Origin: an uncultured Collinsella sp.
GTDB taxonomy: Bacteria; Actinomycetota; Coriobacteriia; Coriobacteriales; Coriobacteriaceae
Reading direction: 5' to 3'
NCBI GenBank assembly: GCA_958372035.1
Contig: CATXML010000096.1
Coordinates: forward strand, 1-5,563
Length of the DNA stretch: 5,563 nucleotides
In this document: positions 4,985-5,563 of the stretch, piece by piece
Layout: each line of letters begins with the position of its first letter
Numbering within the stretch: the stretch's first letter is position 1
Made by a program: the position numbers and the translations under genes
The notes under the pieces: generated by a model
Told to the model about the DNA's origin: nothing
Database searches by the model: none
What the model saw: only the letters and a program-made list of their open reading frames with translations

Positions 4985-5563
4985 ATGGATACTCAGACCC
5001 CAACATATTCCGATGACGAGCTGACCGCAGCGCTTGCCGAGCATCTGGCGTCGCTCGATCGCGACGACAGCTATCGCGTGGAGCGTGTACTTAAGCGCTC
5101 GTCCGTTGAAACAACCGAGCTCGTGTACTTTGAAGGAACCGACGGTGGTTCGCTCGGCCCCTTTGTCCGTAAACGTATCGATGCTTCGGCTCAAATCGGC
5201 GGGGCATACGAGCGTCTGTTTGCCGCTCAGCGGGTAGGCAGGCGTTTTGAGCATCTGCCCAGAATCGTCGATTGTCGTCGTGTGGGCGACGAGCTCAACG
5301 TGGTTGTGGAATACATCGAAGGGGAGACGCTCGGGGCGCTGGTGGACCGTCTGGGAGCCACCCCCGATTATGCGCGTGAATTGTATCCTGTCCTATGCGA
5401 TGCCGTGGGTGAGCTCCACGCCGGTTTTGCAATGGCGGGGGAGACGTCGGCGCCGGTGATCCATCGCGACCTCAAGCCGTCGAATATCATCGTGACGGGT
5501 GCGAGCCGTACGCTCGATGAGGGCCTGACGTTTTCATCGCTGGTGATTATCGACTTGGGGATC
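4985..5563 (+). CDS. Hanks-type Ser/Thr protein kinase, N-terminal part (3' end cut)
   Basis: The first 193 residues of a eukaryotic-like protein kinase, which transfers phosphate from ATP to Ser or Thr. Seen in order: an N-terminal helix (about 10-28), beta strand YRVERVL (30-36), K63 in FVRKRI as the probable ATP-binding lysine, E76 in the alpha-C helix, hinge VVVEYIEGETL (107-117), the catalytic loop HRDLKPSN (160-167) with base D162 and N167, and DLG (190-192) in place of DFG. The glycine-rich loop is absent: KRSSVETTE (37-45) stands where GxGxxG is normal. All other catalytic residues present in the window are intact, so activity is likely. In-frame ATGs at 4973 and 4976 are alternatives; 4985 is chosen because of the TATGAT spacing. 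The preceding HTH gene may regulate or partner with it. The C-lobe and any membrane or sensor domain lie outside. Confidence 0.9.
   Translation, partial: MDTQTPTYSDDELTAALAEHLASLDRDDSYRVERVLKRSSVETTELVYFEGTDGGSLGPFVRKRIDASAQIGGAYERLFAAQRVGRRFEHLPRIVDCRRVGDELNVVVEYIEGETLGALVDRLGATPDYARELYPVLCDAVGELHAGFAMAGETSAPVIHRDLKPSNIIVTGASRTLDEGLTFSSLVIIDLGI

Overview
The window looks like chromosomal DNA from a GC-rich actinobacterium of the Coriobacteriia, most likely Collinsella or a close relative. This rests on base composition, codon use and the general look of the proteins; no taxonomic marker gene is present.

Left third (1-1931, minus strand): a lysine biosynthesis unit, cut by the left edge. A complete LysA (diaminopimelate decarboxylase) reads without a stop codon, through a charged linker of about 45 residues, into DapA (4-hydroxy-tetrahydrodipicolinate synthase). 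The branch's last and first enzymes are therefore joined in one frame, from 1931 to the window edge. An internal Shine-Dalgarno and ATG (524-510) could also make DapA alone. The leader holds a recognisable lysine riboswitch (aptamer 2003-2159, minus strand). A duplicated CGCTAT segment and its complement next to the LysA ribosome binding site may form the expression platform.

Middle (about 2160-3824, plus strand): a promoter pointing the other way, with its -35 box abutting that of the lysine unit, leads to an M20-type metallo-amidohydrolase (2311-3498). A three-helix small membrane protein (3501-3824) is tightly coupled behind it. In this context the amidohydrolase could be an N-acetyl-diaminopimelate deacetylase, but that is inference.

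Right third (about 3888-5563, plus strand): a membrane-anchored FxLYD-type protein (3988-4431), a small Xre/Cro-like helix-turn-helix protein (4464-4886) and the start of a Ser/Thr protein kinase (4985 to the edge). The FxLYD gene is preceded by a 14-bp perfect inverted repeat whose right arm contains its ribosome binding site, so the mRNA should fold into a hairpin that hides the translation start. The kinase gene has no usable Shine-Dalgarno but has a TATGAT box 7 nt before its ATG, which suggests a leaderless transcript. A 13-bp hairpin lies just upstream.

The most unusual items are the LysA-DapA reading-frame fusion under a lysine riboswitch and the start-sequestering hairpin before the FxLYD gene.
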